The notes beneath the pieces were generated by a model. It was not told the origin of the DNA. It worked only from the letters and a program-made list of their open reading frames with translations, and did no database searches. Positions 29,735-42,342 of a DNA stretch of 64,000 nt are shown here, in pieces. The position numbers were made by a program, and so were the translations under genes. Within the stretch, counting starts at the first letter, position 1; each line of letters begins with the position of its first letter. Source of the stretch: an uncultured Aliivibrio sp. (GTDB lineage Bacteria > Pseudomonadota > Gammaproteobacteria > Enterobacterales > Vibrionaceae); the NCBI RefSeq assembly GCF_946479765.1, contig NZ_CAMLHO010000002.1, positions 166,297-230,296 of the forward strand, in the 5' to 3' direction.

Positions 29735-32356
29735 ATGAAATACACACCACCTCTTACCTTATCCGACCAACAACTGACAATTGCGGAATTAAAACAACAA
29801 CTCTCGCTTTTCTCCCAACATCAAATTGATTACTTTCACCAAAGCTTACCAGTCTCTGATTTAGTATTTCAACGATCTAACTATTTTGACCAACTGCTAT
29901 CTCGATTATGGCATTTCTTTGGCTTTGACCACTGTTCAAAAACGGCATTAATCGCTGTTGGTGGTTATGGGCGTAGTGAACTTCATCCCCTGTCTGACAT
30001 CGACATTTTAATTTTAAGTAATGATAATATTAATGACCAATTCTGCCAAAAAGTCAGTGCATTTGTCACTCTGCTTTGGGATTTGAAATTAGAAGTGGGT
30101 CATAGCGTACGTTCTCTAGATGAATGCGTAGATATAGGGAAAAATGATTTAACCGTTGCCACTAACTTACAAGAAGCTCGTTATATTTGCGGTGATGAAG
30201 AGTTTGCTCACCAATTAAAATTGAACATCCACTCAGACAGTTTTTGGCCAAGTGACGCTTTCTACCAAGCTAAAATTGAAGAACAAAAAAAACGTCATAG
30301 CCGTTATCACGATACCACTTACAATCTAGAACCTGATATAAAATCAAGTCCTGGTGGCTTAAGAGATATCCACACCTTAGGTTGGATTGCTCGACGTCAC
30401 TTTGGGGCAACATCATTGTTAGAAATGAGCCAAGCTGGGTTTCTAACCGATGCAGAATACCGTGAATTAGTTGAATGCCAAGAGTTTTTATGGCGTGTTC
30501 GTTTTGCCTTACACATTGAATTAAAACGCTATGACAACCGGTTGACCTTTGGGCATCAGCCTCAGGTTGCTGAGCATTTAGGTTTTATTGGTGATGGTAA
30601 TCGTGGCGTTGAGCGCATGATGAAAGAGTTTTATCGAACATTACGCCGCGTTGCTGAACTAAATAGCATGCTATTAAAAATTTTTGATGAGGCGATCATT
30701 CATCAAGGTGAACAAGAAGAAGCGGTTATTATCAACGATGATTTCCAACGTCGTGGCCGCTTAATTGAAGCAAGAAAACCCGCTTTATTTCAGGCTCGTC
30801 CTGATACGATTCTTGATATGTTTTTACTCATTGCGAATGACTCCACTATCGAAGGCGTTGCTCCTCCTACAATGCGACAACTGCGCACTGCTCGCCGCCG
30901 ACTGAATCGTTTTCTATGTGATATTCCAGTAGCCAGAGAGAAATTCATCACCTTAACTCAGCACCCTAACGCTCTTCATAAAGCATTCAGTGTTATGCAC
31001 CGATTAGGGGTGCTTTCAGCCTATTTACCGCAATGGAGTCAGATTGTAGGCCAAATGCAATTTGACCTATTCCATGCTTATACGGTTGATGAACACAGTA
31101 TGCGGCTGTTGAAACACATCAATACATTTTCTGATCCTAAAAACAGAAAAAAACACCCTATTTGCTGTGAAGTCTATCCAAAGATAATAAAGAAAGAGTT
31201 ACTGATTATTGCCGCCATTTTTCATGACATAGCAAAAGGGCGTGGCGGTGACCATTCTGAATTGGGCGCTGTCGACGCTTATGAATTCTGTATTACTCAT
31301 GGATTATCCAAGCCAGAAGCAAATTTAGTCTCTTGGTTAGTAAAAAATCATCTGTTGATGTCAGTCACCGCTCAGCGTCGTGATATTTATGATCCAGATG
31401 TCATTACTGAATTCTCCAAACAAGTACGAGATGAAGAGCGTTTAGATTACCTAGTCTGCCTTACTGTTGCTGATATTAGTGCGACTAATCCTGATCTTTG
31501 GAACAGTTGGAAACGATCGCTTATTGCCGATTTATATAATGCGACTCAACGAGCACTCCGCCGTGGATTAGAGAATCCACCAGATATGCGTGACCGCATT
31601 CGTCATAATCAACAAATGGCTTCAGCTCAACTTCGTGCAGAAGGCTTTACTCAATGGCAAATTGAAGGTTTATGGCGTCGCTTTAAAGCTGATTATTTTC
31701 TACGCCATACACATCAACAAATTGCATGGCATGTTAGTAATCTTCTTAATCATCCAGACAAAGAAAAGTCTCTCATACTCATCAGTAAAAACGCCACTCG
31801 AGGTGGTACTGAAATTTTCATCTACAGTAAAGATCAAGCTCATCTTTTTGCAACGGTTGCTGCCGAACTAGATAGACGAAGTATCACTATTTATGATGCT
31901 CAGATCATGTCGAGTAAAGATGGCTACGCGCTTGATACATTTATGGTACTTGATCAAAATGATGACCCGATAGACGAAGAACGACAACTGTTATTAATTG
32001 AACAACTGTATGCCGTTGAACTTGATACTCAAGACTCGCATATAAGAACTCGTCGTCCACCACGCCAACTGCAACATTTTACCGTAAAAACTCGTATGGA
32101 ATTTCTTCCTACAAAAACAGGAAAACGAACTTTAATGGAGTTTGTCGCCTTAGATACTCCAGGGTTACTCGCCACTGTCGGGGCTACTTTTGCACGCTTA
32201 GGAGTTAACCTCCATGCAGCAAAAATCACCACTATTGGTGAGCGAGCAGAAGATTTATTTATTCTGACATCAGAAACAGGTGGGCGACTTGACGATGAAA
32301 AACAAGCTGAATTAAAAATAGCGCTAATCCAAAATGTAGATGAACTTATTAATTAA
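29735..32356 (+). CDS. glnD: Bifunctional uridylyltransferase/uridylyl-removing enzyme (P-II modification)
   Basis: GlnD senses glutamine and uridylylates or de-uridylylates Tyr51 of P-II (glnB at 6843-7181). The order is a nucleotidyltransferase domain with GGYGRSELHPLSDIDILIL (about residues 75-93), a helical linker, an HD domain with IFHDIAKGRGGDHSELG near residues 497-513 for UMP removal, and two ACT domains (around residues 685-760 and 795-870) that bind glutamine. At 873 residues it is slightly shorter than the enterobacterial protein. It follows map, as in Escherichia coli. Confidence 0.97.
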   Translation: MKYTPPLTLSDQQLTIAELKQQLSLFSQHQIDYFHQSLPVSDLVFQRSNYFDQLLSRLWHFFGFDHCSKTALIAVGGYGRSELHPLSDIDILILSNDNINDQFCQKVSAFVTLLWDLKLEVGHSVRSLDECVDIGKNDLTVATNLQEARYICGDEEFAHQLKLNIHSDSFWPSDAFYQAKIEEQKKRHSRYHDTTYNLEPDIKSSPGGLRDIHTLGWIARRHFGATSLLEMSQAGFLTDAEYRELVECQEFLWRVRFALHIELKRYDNRLTFGHQPQVAEHLGFIGDGNRGVERMMKEFYRTLRRVAELNSMLLKIFDEAIIHQGEQEEAVIINDDFQRRGRLIEARKPALFQARPDTILDMFLLIANDSTIEGVAPPTMRQLRTARRRLNRFLCDIPVAREKFITLTQHPNALHKAFSVMHRLGVLSAYLPQWSQIVGQMQFDLFHAYTVDEHSMRLLKHINTFSDPKNRKKHPICCEVYPKIIKKELLIIAAIFHDIAKGRGGDHSELGAVDAYEFCITHGLSKPEANLVSWLVKNHLLMSVTAQRRDIYDPDVITEFSKQVRDEERLDYLVCLTVADISATNPDLWNSWKRSLIADLYNATQRALRRGLENPPDMRDRIRHNQQMASAQLRAEGFTQWQIEGLWRRFKADYFLRHTHQQIAWHVSNLLNHPDKEKSLILISKNATRGGTEIFIYSKDQAHLFATVAAELDRRSITIYDAQIMSSKDGYALDTFMVLDQNDDPIDEERQLLLIEQLYAVELDTQDSHIRTRRPPRQLQHFTVKTRMEFLPTKTGKRTLMEFVALDTPGLLATVGATFARLGVNLHAAKITTIGERAEDLFILTSETGGRLDDEKQAELKIALIQNVDELIN

Positions 32357-32364
32357 TACTTTTC

Positions 32365-32400
32365 TGTGGGAGACCTTCAACTTAACGGATCTATCCCACA
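32365..32400 (+). other. Hairpin downstream of glnD
   Basis: TGTGGGA (32365-32371) pairs with TCCCACA (32394-32400), with further partial pairing inside. No T-run follows, so it is a weak candidate for a glnD 3' end or for a leader hairpin of the next gene. Confidence 0.35.
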
Positions 32401-32479
32401 AGTTTACTGATCACTGTTTGTCATCTCACCTATCTTAGATAAAGATTGAAACGACAACATAATAACAATGGAGTAAACC

Positions 32480-32860
32480 ATGTATCCACATTTAGTTAGC
32501 CTTGGAATTTCAGAACCAGAAAAGATTGAACGCTATTCTTTACGTCAAGAAGCACATAAAGACGTCTTAAAGATTTATTTTTCAAAGCAGAAAGGGGAGT
32601 TATTCGCTAAAAGCGTAAAGTTTAAGTACCCACGCCAAGTAAAAAATGTCTTAGTAGATGGCGGCAGTCATCGCTATAAAGAAACCACTGAAATTAATCG
32701 CAACTTAACACTCATTATTGATGAACTAAATAAAATCACACGCCCAGAAAAAGAAACACCTGCCGATGTGAAAAAGAAAATCCTTAGAGATCTTCGTCAT
32801 TTAGAAAAAGTCGTTGCCAGTAAGATTGAAGAAATAGAAAGAGACCTCGATAAATTATAA
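32480..32860 (+). CDS. YaeH/UPF0325 family protein
   Basis: A 126-residue cytosolic protein that matches Escherichia coli YaeH over its full length: [47 protein letters not shown] and the C-terminal helix [28 protein letters not shown]. The family (UPF0325/DUF3461) has no established function. A GGAG precedes the start. It follows glnD, the same neighbourhood as in Escherichia coli, and converges with secF over a bidirectional terminator. Confidence 0.85.
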   Translation: MYPHLVSLGISEPEKIERYSLRQEAHKDVLKIYFSKQKGELFAKSVKFKYPRQVKNVLVDGGSHRYKETTEINRNLTLIIDELNKITRPEKETPADVKKKILRDLRHLEKVVASKIEEIERDLDKL

Positions 32861-32879
32861 GACTCATTTATACCGATAA

Positions 32880-32907
32880 AAAAATGGACCCATTAAGGTC
32901 CATTTTT
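32880..32907. terminator. Bidirectional terminator between yaeH-like gene and secF
   Basis: A perfect 11-bp stem, AAAAATGGACC / GGTCCATTTTT, with a 6-base loop gives a T-run on both strands, ending both convergent transcripts. Confidence 0.92.
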
Positions 32908-32933
32908 TATGAGTTAATTTTAAAGATCACCCA

Positions 32934-33884
32934 TTAAGGCATTTCTTCAAATTCTTCCTCACCTTCTTTATCGATTGGCGTTGGCATTAGGTGCTCACGT
33001 GTAATACCTAATTTCAGAGCCAAGGCTGATGCTACGTAGATAGAAGAATACGTACCAACCGTAATACCTAATAACAATGCCAGAGCAAAACCATGGATCA
33101 TAGCTCCACCTTGAACAAACAATGCGATAACCACAAACAAAGTCGTTGCTGATGTAATCAACGTACGGCTCAATGTTTGAGTAATTGAATCATTCATGAT
33201 GTCTTCAGGTTCACCCTTACGCATCTTCAAGAAATTTTCACGGATCCGGTCAAATACAACAATGGTATCATTCAAGGAATACCCGACTACCGTTAGCAAT
33301 GCCGCAATGATCGTCAAATCAACTTCGATTTGTAAGAATGAGAAAATACCTAGCGTGATAATTATATCGTGCGCCAATGCCAATACCGCGCCCGCAGCTA
33401 AACGCCACTGGAAACGAATCGACACATAAGCCAAGATACATAACAAAGACACAAGGATAGCTAAACCACCCGACTCTGCTAATTCTCCCCCTACATTTGG
33501 GCCTACAAACTCAATACGACGCATCTCAACTTGATCGCCCGTACCTTCTTTAATCGCACTAATGATTTGATTACCTAATTGCTCTCCTTTTATACCTTCT
33601 CTAGGTTGAAGACGAACAATTACATCACGTGCTGTACCAAAGTTTTGTACCGTTGCATCACCAAAGCCTTTTGCTTGTAGTGCGCCTCGAATATCTTCTA
33701 ACTGAGCTGGCTGTTCAAAACCGACTTCAATTAACGTTCCACCCGTAAAATCTAGCCCCCAGTTCAACCACTTTGTTGATAGTGTAGCAATTGACGCTAC
33801 AATCATCAGCATGGAGAAGAAAAAGGCAGGCTTAGACCAACGCATAAAGTCGATCGTTTTCTCTGCTTTCATTATTTGAAACAT
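32934..33884 (-). CDS. secF: Protein translocase subunit SecF
   Basis: SecF pairs with SecD to use the ion gradient to complete protein export from the periplasmic side of SecYEG. The 316 residues have TM1 (FFFSMLMIVASIATL), a small P1-like periplasmic domain with GLDFTGGTLIEVGF, then five helices containing VGYSLNDTIVVFDRIRENF and SRTLITSATTLFVV. The last gene of queA-tgt-yajC-secD-secF; it starts 13 bases after secD. Confidence 0.97.
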   Translation of the reverse strand: MFQIMKAEKTIDFMRWSKPAFFFSMLMIVASIATLSTKWLNWGLDFTGGTLIEVGFEQPAQLEDIRGALQAKGFGDATVQNFGTARDVIVRLQPREGIKGEQLGNQIISAIKEGTGDQVEMRRIEFVGPNVGGELAESGGLAILVSLLCILAYVSIRFQWRLAAGAVLALAHDIIITLGIFSFLQIEVDLTIIAALLTVVGYSLNDTIVVFDRIRENFLKMRKGEPEDIMNDSITQTLSRTLITSATTLFVVIALFVQGGAMIHGFALALLLGITVGTYSSIYVASALALKLGITREHLMPTPIDKEGEEEFEEMP

Positions 33885-33897
33885 GACAAATATTCCC

Positions 33898-35754
33898 TTA
33901 GATCGACAGTTTGTCTACGCGCTTACCGCCGTAAACTAAGTTAATAACACAACGAGTACCGACGATAGCCGTAAACATTGAAGTCAAAATACCAATAGAC
34001 AGCGTTACCGCAAAGCCTTTAATCGCACCAGTACCTACAGCAAAAAGAATAATCGCTGTAATTAATGTTGTAATATTTGCATCGGCAATAGTACTAAATG
34101 CGTTAGCATAACCTTGGTGAATTGCTTGTTGTGGATTACGTCCATCTCTTAATTCTTCACGAATACGTTCAAAAATAAGAACGTTTGCATCGACCGCCAT
34201 ACCAACGGTTAATACAATACCGGCAATACCAGGTAAGGTCATTGTTGCCCCTGGGATCATAGACATAACGCCAATAATTAACACCAAGTTAGCAGCAAGC
34301 GCCAAGTTAGCAACCAAGCCAAAACCACGGTAATAAACTAGAGTAAATAGCATTACCGCTAACATACCCCAGATACACGCTTGGATACCCATATCGATAT
34401 TTTGTTGACCCATAGATGGACCAATCGTACGCTCTTCAACAATTGAAATCGGTGCAATCAGAGCACCAGCACGAAGTAATAACGCAAGGTTATGAGCTTC
34501 AGCTTGAGAGTCGATACCCGTAATACGGAAACTACGACCCAATGCAGATTGAATTGTTGCTTGGTTAATCACTTCTTCTGTTTTAGCAAGAATAACGCGA
34601 CCTTCAGGTGTACGGCGACCACTGTCTTTGTACTCTGTAAATACCGTAGCCATTAGCTTGCCGATATTTTTACGTGAGAATGCAGTCATCTTGCTACCAC
34701 CTTCACTATCCAGTGAGATGTTAACTTGAGGACGACCATATTCATCAGCGCTTGAGCTTGCATCAGTAATGCTTGCACCGCCAAGAATAATACGTTTTTT
34801 CAGAACAACAGGACGACCATTACGATCTTCTTTAATTTCGCTGCCAGCTGGCGCTCGACCATTTGCAGCAGCCGCTAAATCTGCAGTGCTGTCCACTTCA
34901 CGGAATTCAAGCGTTGCTGTTGCACCTAAAATTTCTTTTGCACGAGCAGTATCTTGAACACCTGGTAATTCAACCACAATGCGACTAGCACCTTGACGTT
35001 GAACTAAAGGCTCAGCAACACCAAGTTCATTAACACGGTTACGGATAATCGTAATATTTTGCTCAACGGCATAATTACGAATTTCTTGTAAACGTTGATC
35101 TGTGAATTTAGCAACAAGCTTAAATTGACCATTAGACTCAGAGTCAACAAATGTCATGTCACGGTGTGCATCAGACAGTACTTTTTTAGCTTCAGCTAAC
35201 TGCTCTTCATTACGAAGAATGACTTCTACAGCATCTTTGCCTGATCCACGAATAGCACGATAACGGATCTTCGCTTCACGTAAGTCGGTACGGAAAGATT
35301 CTTCTTGCTGGCCAACAAGTTTATTCATTGCGGCATCCATATCCACTTCCATTAAGAAGTGAACACCACCACGAAGATCAAGACCTAACTTCATTGGAGT
35401 AGCACCAATAGAAGTTAGCCAATCAGGAGTTAATGCAGCAAGGTTTAGTGCCACTACGTAATCTTTACCCAGTGACTGATTGATGATATCTCGAGCACTG
35501 ATTTGAGAATCAGTATCATTAAAACGAACAAGCACACTGCCATTTTCAAATGCAATAGACTTATAAGCAATGTCATTATTTTTTAAGTTGTCAGCGACAA
35601 CATCCAGCGTAGAGGTCTGAACCTCTGTACCACGGCTACCCGTGATTTGAACGGCTGGATCTTCACCATAAAGGTTTGGAAGTGCGTATAACGCGGCAAT
35701 CAGTAGTACTGAGACTACCATCAAATACTTCCATAAAGGGAAACGGTTTAGCAC
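33898..35754 (-). CDS. secD: Protein translocase subunit SecD
   Basis: The 618-residue partner of SecF. TM1 is at residues about 10-26, followed by a large periplasmic P1 domain beginning near [17 protein letters not shown] and extending to about residue 430, then five helices with [24 protein letters not shown] (TM4) and the terminal TRCVINL. In marine vibrios SecDF is often sodium-driven; the sequence alone does not decide this. A terminator-like hairpin lies between yajC and secD. Confidence 0.97.
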   Translation of the reverse strand: MLNRFPLWKYLMVVSVLLIAALYALPNLYGEDPAVQITGSRGTEVQTSTLDVVADNLKNNDIAYKSIAFENGSVLVRFNDTDSQISARDIINQSLGKDYVVALNLAALTPDWLTSIGATPMKLGLDLRGGVHFLMEVDMDAAMNKLVGQQEESFRTDLREAKIRYRAIRGSGKDAVEVILRNEEQLAEAKKVLSDAHRDMTFVDSESNGQFKLVAKFTDQRLQEIRNYAVEQNITIIRNRVNELGVAEPLVQRQGASRIVVELPGVQDTARAKEILGATATLEFREVDSTADLAAAANGRAPAGSEIKEDRNGRPVVLKKRIILGGASITDASSSADEYGRPQVNISLDSEGGSKMTAFSRKNIGKLMATVFTEYKDSGRRTPEGRVILAKTEEVINQATIQSALGRSFRITGIDSQAEAHNLALLLRAGALIAPISIVEERTIGPSMGQQNIDMGIQACIWGMLAVMLFTLVYYRGFGLVANLALAANLVLIIGVMSMIPGATMTLPGIAGIVLTVGMAVDANVLIFERIREELRDGRNPQQAIHQGYANAFSTIADANITTLITAIILFAVGTGAIKGFAVTLSIGILTSMFTAIVGTRCVINLVYGGKRVDKLSI

Positions 35755-35774
35755 AGCGATGTCCTTAATGAAAA

Positions 35775-35800
35775 TACCCCCTAACCGAAATTAGAGGGTA
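35775..35800 (-). terminator. Attenuator-like hairpin between yajC and secD
   Basis: TACCCCCTAA / TTAGAGGGTA arms (one mismatch) with a 6-base loop are followed by TTTTC on the minus strand, about 20 bases before the secD start. It probably reduces transcription from yajC into secDF. Confidence 0.6.
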
Positions 35801-35806
35801 CAGTTT

Positions 35807-36139
35807 TTATAATGATTTCAGCGTGCCCTTTGGCAGAACTGCTGAAACAAAATCCTTTTTAATAGTCACTTCGTTATTCGCGTTAAGCTCAATTACGATG
35901 TAATCATTTTCTTCAGATGCTTTAGTGATTTTACCCACTAAACCACCAGCAGTAAGAACTTCATCGCCCTTACCCATAGAAGACATTAGGTTTTTGTGTT
36001 CTTTTTGACGTTTCGCTTGTGGGCGATAAATCATAAAGTAGAAGATAACAGCAAACATACCCAGCATGATAAACATTTGCATGCCACCGCCTTGTGCCCC
36101 TGCTTCACCAGCTGCATGAGCTTGAGAGAAAAAATTCAT
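35807..36139 (-). CDS. yajC: Sec translocon accessory protein YajC
   Basis: A 110-residue single-span inner-membrane protein associated with SecDF. The helix MQMFIMLGMFAVIFYFMIY is followed by the conserved RPQAKRQKEHKNLMSSMGKGDEV and the beta-rich cytosolic GGLVGKITKASEENDYIVIEL. The order tgt-yajC-secD is standard. Confidence 0.96.
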   Translation of the reverse strand: MNFFSQAHAAGEAGAQGGGMQMFIMLGMFAVIFYFMIYRPQAKRQKEHKNLMSSMGKGDEVLTAGGLVGKITKASEENDYIVIELNANNEVTIKKDFVSAVLPKGTLKSL

Positions 36140-36227
36140 TTAATAACGTCCTCGTTAATCTAGTTTCTAGTTTCCAAAATGTGACCATACACATATCTTT
36201 TAAGATATATGGGTGATTACTCTGCTT

Positions 36228-37391
<1,164 letters not shown>

Positions 37392-37551
37392 TTATTTAAT
37401 TTGCATTCACTAATAGGTTTAATGATGCACCGCTAGATTAACAATTCTTTTATTTACTTTACCGTTAACCTAGTTGAAAACATCCCGTTTTCCTATTTCA
37501 CTGGTTCCGTGAGTGAAATTTGAATTTATATAGTGCGTTAGCTTACCTTTA

Positions 37552-38604
37552 TTACGCTGTTTTTTTTGTAATAAACATCGCATCACCGTAACTAAAGAAA
37601 CGGTATTGGTTATTAACTGCTTGATCATACGCTTTCATCGTATTTTCATAACCAGCAAAAGCACTGACTAACATAATAAGTGTAGACTCTGGCAAGTGGA
37701 AGTTTGTCACCAATGCGTCAACAACTTGGAACTCATACCCTGGGTAGATAAATATTTCAGTATCATCAAAAAACGGCGCTAGCTCTGTGCCTTGCTTTAA
37801 GGCATGTTGCGCAGCACTTTCTAAAGAACGTACTGACGTTGTACCCACAGAAATAACACGTCCACCACGCGCCTTTGTTGCATTAACGGCATCAACTACT
37901 TCTTGAGAGACTTCAGCGTATTCAGAATGCATGTGGTGGTCTAAAATATTATCAACACGGACAGGTTGGAATGTACCCGCGCCAACATGAAGAGTAACGT
38001 AAGCAAATTCTACGCCTTTTGCTTTCATCTTTTCTAAAATGTCTGTATCAAAGTGTAAACCAGCGGTTGGTGCAGCAACGGCACCTGGTTTTTCATTGTA
38101 AACCGTTTGATAGCGCTCTTTATCTGCATCTTCATCAGGACGATCGATATAAGGAGGTAATGGCATGTGACCAATTTCATCCAAAATATCTAATACTTTC
38201 TTTTCAGAAGTAAAACGAATTTCAAATAAGGTATCGTGACGAGCAACCATTTCCGCTTCGTATTCTTGATTTTCACCTAACCACAGTTGATTACCTGGTT
38301 TTGGTGATTTAGAGCAACGGACGTGAGCTAATACAGAGTGCTCATCAAGCACGCGCTCAACCAATACTTCTAACTTCCCGCCAGAGGCTTTTACACCGAA
38401 CATACGGGCAGGAATAACACGAGTATTATTAAAAACAACAAGATCACCGCTCTGCACTAAATCCAGCACATCAGTAAACTGACCATCAACTAATTCACCG
38501 CTATTACCATTTAATCGTAATAGGCGACTTGCCGTACGCTCAGGTTGAGGGTAACGAGCAATAAGTTCATCGGGTAATTCAAAGTGGAAATCGGATACTT
38601 GCAT
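37552..38604 (-). CDS. queA: S-adenosylmethionine:tRNA ribosyltransferase-isomerase
   Basis: QueA transfers and isomerises the ribosyl moiety of SAM onto preQ1-tRNA to give epoxyqueuosine. The 350 residues show [52 protein letters not shown] and [20 protein letters not shown], all diagnostic. It leads the queA-tgt-yajC-secDF operon. The 196 bases between it and the tgt start have no ORF but include a TTTCACT/AGTGAAA hairpin around 37497-37519. Confidence 0.97.
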   Translation of the reverse strand: MQVSDFHFELPDELIARYPQPERTASRLLRLNGNSGELVDGQFTDVLDLVQSGDLVVFNNTRVIPARMFGVKASGGKLEVLVERVLDEHSVLAHVRCSKSPKPGNQLWLGENQEYEAEMVARHDTLFEIRFTSEKKVLDILDEIGHMPLPPYIDRPDEDADKERYQTVYNEKPGAVAAPTAGLHFDTDILEKMKAKGVEFAYVTLHVGAGTFQPVRVDNILDHHMHSEYAEVSQEVVDAVNATKARGGRVISVGTTSVRSLESAAQHALKQGTELAPFFDDTEIFIYPGYEFQVVDALVTNFHLPESTLIMLVSAFAGYENTMKAYDQAVNNQYRFFSYGDAMFITKKTA

Positions 38605-38847
38605 GCTTTACTTCTTCATCAAAAATGGCAGACAGAGTAGTATATTCACGCTCAGAGCAATAGCAAGAGGTGAAGCAATATACCTCTCAAATTTTGAAAA
38701 AATTCGTACTTTAATTAATGAATTTGACTTCAAACAGAGAAAGTATCATCAATATTTTTATCTCTTCAAACCTCTAGCTAGTTCGCACTTTTTTATTCAT
38801 TCTCATTCTATATTTAATTTAGGACATTCAAATGGCAGGAGCACGCT

Positions 38848-39291
38848 ATGTTTACCGTTAATGATATGATGACCACTCACCCTCACACCCTGCTTCGTTC
38901 ACATTCATTAGAAGATGCCAAAGCATTAATGGACGAGCACGGTATTCGACATATACCTATTGTAGATACTGAACACGCACTTATTGGATTAGTGACACAA
39001 CGTGATTTATTATCCGCTCAAACGTCATGTTTAGAAAAAACGACACTAGAAGGCCTATCCGCTTTAGATATTCCACTCAATAATATAATGCATGAAAACA
39101 TCATGAGTGTTTCTCCGCATGGTGGATTGAAATCAGCCGCATTATTTATGCAAAAACACAAGGTGGGATGTTTACCTGTTGTTGATCATGGAAAATTGGT
39201 GGGAATTATTACCGATTCAGATTTTGTTACGATTGCGATTAATTTATTAGAGCTACAAGAAGAAGTTGAACCCATAGAGGTTGATGAATAA
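38848..39291 (+). CDS. CBS-domain pair protein
   Basis: A 147-residue stand-alone protein of two CBS motifs (about residues 1-60 and 75-138): MFTVNDMMTTHPHTLL, HGIRHIPIVDTEHALIGLVTQRDLL, then IMHENIMSVSP and HKVGCLPVVDHGKLVGIITDSDF. Such Bateman modules bind adenosine ligands, and the final VGIITDSDFV matches the usual nucleotide-binding turn. Its target is unknown. AGGAG lies upstream of the ATG. It is divergent from queA and convergent with aceA. Confidence 0.88.
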   Translation: MFTVNDMMTTHPHTLLRSHSLEDAKALMDEHGIRHIPIVDTEHALIGLVTQRDLLSAQTSCLEKTTLEGLSALDIPLNNIMHENIMSVSPHGGLKSAALFMQKHKVGCLPVVDHGKLVGIITDSDFVTIAINLLELQEEVEPIEVDE

Positions 39292-39309
39292 CTTAATATC
39301 TGTAGCAGT

Positions 39310-39338
39310 AAAAAAGAAAGGGAGACTCCATTCTCCCT
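39310..39338 (-). terminator. Terminator after aceA
   Basis: The stem AGGGAGA / TCTCCCT (39319-39325 with 39332-39338) is followed by TTCTTTTTT on the minus strand, ending aceBA. Confidence 0.8.
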
Positions 39339-39394
39339 AAACGTGATAATACAAGTGTTTCTTATTATGTGTGTATTAAATAGACTTAAAACGA

Positions 39395-40723
39395 CTACGC
39401 GTTGGTTTTAAATTGCTCTTCTTCTGTTGACCCTGTTAACGCGGTCACTGATGATTTTCCACCTTGAATGGTATTGGTCATAATATCAAAATAACCAGTG
39501 CCTACTTCTTGTTGATGTGCAACGAACGTATACCCTTTAGATGCCGATTCAAACTCTTTACGTTGAACCATTTCAACATAATGACGCATACCTTCACCCT
39601 GAGCATAAGAATGTGCGAGTTCAAACATGTTAAACCACATACTATGAATGCCAGCTAGCGTAATAAATTGGTATTTGTAGCCCATATCAGCCAACTCTTG
39701 TTGGAACTTCGCAATCGTTTCTGAATCGAGATTTTTCTCCCAGTTAAACGATGGTGAACAGTTATACGCCAGTAGTTGGTCTGGATATTCTGCATGAATC
39801 GCTTCTGCAAATTGTCGAGCCTCTTCCAAACATGGGGTTGCCGTTTCACACCACACTAAATCGGCGTATGGTGAATACGCTAGACCACGAGAAATAGCTT
39901 GGTCAATACCCGCTGTAACTTTATAGAAACCTTCCGGTGTACGTTCACCTTCAATAAATTCTTGGTCATACGGATCACAATCTGATGTTAATAAATCCGC
40001 AGCATTGGCATCGGTTCTTGCGATAACGAGTGTTCTTGTTCCTGCCACATCGGCAGCTAATCGCGCAGCAACCAGTTTTTGTACAGCTTCTTGAGTTGGT
40101 ACTAATACTTTTCCGCCCATATGTCCACATTTTTTCACTGATGCTAGCTGATCTTCAAAGTGAACACCCGCAGCACCTGATTCAATCATGTTACGCATTA
40201 ATTCATAACCATTAAGTACGCCACCAAAACCAGCTTCTGCATCAGCAACAATCGGCAGAAAATAGTCAATCCCCTCTTCTGGCGTTGTTCCTGTTGACCA
40301 TTGAATTTGATCCGCACGACGGAAAGAATTATTAATACGCTTAACCACTGAAGGCACCGAATCTACTGGATATAATGATTGGTCTGGGTACATGGTGGAT
40401 GCGGTATTATTATCCGCAGCTACCTGCCAACCAGAAAGATAGATAGCTTCAATTCCCGCTTTTGCTTGCTGAACAGCTTGTCCACCAGTTAGTGCTCCCA
40501 GACAGTTCACGTATCCTTTTTTAGATGAACCATTCACCAACGACCATAATCTGTCTGCCCCTTTTTGAGCAATGGTATTCTCTGGTGCAAAAGATCCACG
40601 AAGGTTAATTACTTCTTCCGCTGTGTATGGACGAGTTACCCCATTCCAGCGAGGGTTATCAGCCCAATCTTTTTTTAGTGCATCAATTTGTTGTTGGCGA
40701 GTTTGCGGTTTAAATGTAGTCAT
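39395..40723 (-). CDS. aceA: Isocitrate lyase
   Basis: AceA splits isocitrate into succinate and glyoxylate, opening the glyoxylate shunt for growth on acetate or fatty acids. The catalytic signature [13 protein letters not shown] has Cys199. [27 protein letters not shown] and [13 protein letters not shown] are typical. Length is 442 residues. It is 14 bases downstream of aceB, in one operon. Confidence 0.97.
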   Translation of the reverse strand: MTTFKPQTRQQQIDALKKDWADNPRWNGVTRPYTAEEVINLRGSFAPENTIAQKGADRLWSLVNGSSKKGYVNCLGALTGGQAVQQAKAGIEAIYLSGWQVAADNNTASTMYPDQSLYPVDSVPSVVKRINNSFRRADQIQWSTGTTPEEGIDYFLPIVADAEAGFGGVLNGYELMRNMIESGAAGVHFEDQLASVKKCGHMGGKVLVPTQEAVQKLVAARLAADVAGTRTLVIARTDANAADLLTSDCDPYDQEFIEGERTPEGFYKVTAGIDQAISRGLAYSPYADLVWCETATPCLEEARQFAEAIHAEYPDQLLAYNCSPSFNWEKNLDSETIAKFQQELADMGYKYQFITLAGIHSMWFNMFELAHSYAQGEGMRHYVEMVQRKEFESASKGYTFVAHQQEVGTGYFDIMTNTIQGGKSSVTALTGSTEEEQFKTNA

Positions 40724-40737
40724 AATAGTTCCCTCTC

Positions 40738-42342
40738 TTATAAATATTCATAGCCAGATAGTGTTAAAAAGTCCGTAAGTTGATCGCTGGTGGTCAGTTT
40801 CTCCATCAGTTTTGCTGCTTGAGTGAATTGGCCCGAATCAAAACGTTCAGTTCCCAACTCTTTCTCTATTACTTTCATCTCTTCCAGTAGCATGGTTCTA
40901 AATAGATCGGCGGTGACGGTTTCTCCGTTATCTAATGTTTTCCCATGCTGTATCCATTGCCAAATAGACGTTCGTGATATTTCTGCTGTGGCGGCGTCTT
41001 CCATTAATCCATAGATCGGGACACACCCATTTCCGGTGATCCACGCTTCAATATATTGAACCGCCACCCGAATATTATGACGCATGCCCTCTTCTGTTCT
41101 TTCACCTTCACACGGGGCAAGTAGCTCTTCTGCGGTAATTGGTGCATCAGTATCTCTGCTAATATCCAATTGGTTCGCTCGCTCGCCTAACACGTGATCA
41201 AATTCTGCTCTTGCCGTCTCTGCTAATCCAGGATGAGCAACCCAAGTGCCATCATGTCCATTATTCGCTTCTAGTGATTTATCAGTTTGAATTTTATTTA
41301 ATACCCAATCATTTTTTACCGGATCTTTCGATGGAATAAAGGCGGCCATTCCTCCCATCGCAAATGCTTCTCTTCTGTGACATGTTCTGATCAAGAGGCG
41401 TGAGTAGGAATTTAGAAACGGTTTTTCCATCGTCACCACTTGGCGATCGGGCAAAACGCGGTCTGGGTGGTTTTTTAAGGTTTTAATGTAGCTAAATATG
41501 TAATCCCATCGACCACAGTTCAACCCAACAATATGCTCTTTTAAACTGTATAAAATTTCATCCATTTCAAATGCAGCAGGCAAGGTTTCAATAAGAACGG
41601 TTGCTTTAATCGTTCCTTGTTTTAATCCAAACTCTCGCTCAGAAAAAGTAAACACGTCACTCCACCACGCCGCTTCTTGGTAGGCTTGTAATTTCGGTAG
41701 ATAAAAATAAGGTCCACTGCCTTTCTTTAATGACGTTTGATAGTTGTGATAAAAATAAAGAGAAAAATCAAATAAGGCTCCGGGAATAGCAACACCATTA
41801 AACAGCACATGTTTTTCAGGAAGGTGCAGTCCTCTAACTCGACAAATCAATACCGCTGGGTCTTGTTTTAGTTGATATACCTTTTGAGTTTGAGGATTGG
41901 TGTATTGAATAGTGCCGTTCATTGCATCTCTAAGGTTTATTTGTCCATTCAACACCGCCTCCCATGAAGGCGCTAGTGAATCTTCAAAATCTGCCATGAA
42001 TACTTTTACATTGGCATTTAATGCGTTAATCACCATTTTCCTATCAGTTGGGCCGGTAATCTCAACCCTTCTATCCTGAAGATCCGCTGGAATACTTTGA
42101 ATCGTCCACTCTGATTCTCGAATAGAGCGAGTCTCCGCAAGAAAATCAGGTAATTGGCCAGCATCAATCTTTCTTTGGCGAGCTTGACGTGTTTCTAAAA
42201 GCTCAGGAATACGATGTGCAAATTTTTCGACGACGTGACTTAAAAACCGGACAGCCCCAGCACTTAATACTTCTTCAACTTGTGGCAGATTGGGTCCAAC
42301 AATGGATATTTCTTTTTCTGTGGTCATCATGGTATCTGTCAT
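40738..42342 (-). CDS. aceB: Malate synthase A
   Basis: Condenses glyoxylate with acetyl-CoA to malate, the second step of the shunt. The 534-residue form-A enzyme shows [47 protein letters not shown] and [10 protein letters not shown]. The ATG at 42342 is eight bases after GGAGG; the TTG at 42360 in the longer frame lies upstream of that site and is rejected. No aceK follows in this window, so isocitrate dehydrogenase kinase, if present, is elsewhere. Confidence 0.96.
   Translation of the reverse strand: MTDTMMTTEKEISIVGPNLPQVEEVLSAGAVRFLSHVVEKFAHRIPELLETRQARQRKIDAGQLPDFLAETRSIRESEWTIQSIPADLQDRRVEITGPTDRKMVINALNANVKVFMADFEDSLAPSWEAVLNGQINLRDAMNGTIQYTNPQTQKVYQLKQDPAVLICRVRGLHLPEKHVLFNGVAIPGALFDFSLYFYHNYQTSLKKGSGPYFYLPKLQAYQEAAWWSDVFTFSEREFGLKQGTIKATVLIETLPAAFEMDEILYSLKEHIVGLNCGRWDYIFSYIKTLKNHPDRVLPDRQVVTMEKPFLNSYSRLLIRTCHRREAFAMGGMAAFIPSKDPVKNDWVLNKIQTDKSLEANNGHDGTWVAHPGLAETARAEFDHVLGERANQLDISRDTDAPITAEELLAPCEGERTEEGMRHNIRVAVQYIEAWITGNGCVPIYGLMEDAATAEISRTSIWQWIQHGKTLDNGETVTADLFRTMLLEEMKVIEKELGTERFDSGQFTQAAKLMEKLTTSDQLTDFLTLSGYEYL

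Noticed and set aside
38603..38869. 88-codon open frame on the plus strand between queA and the CBS-protein gene
   Set aside because: It overlaps both flanking starts, has no good ribosome binding site or recognisable domain, and its AT-rich composition is that of an intergenic region.
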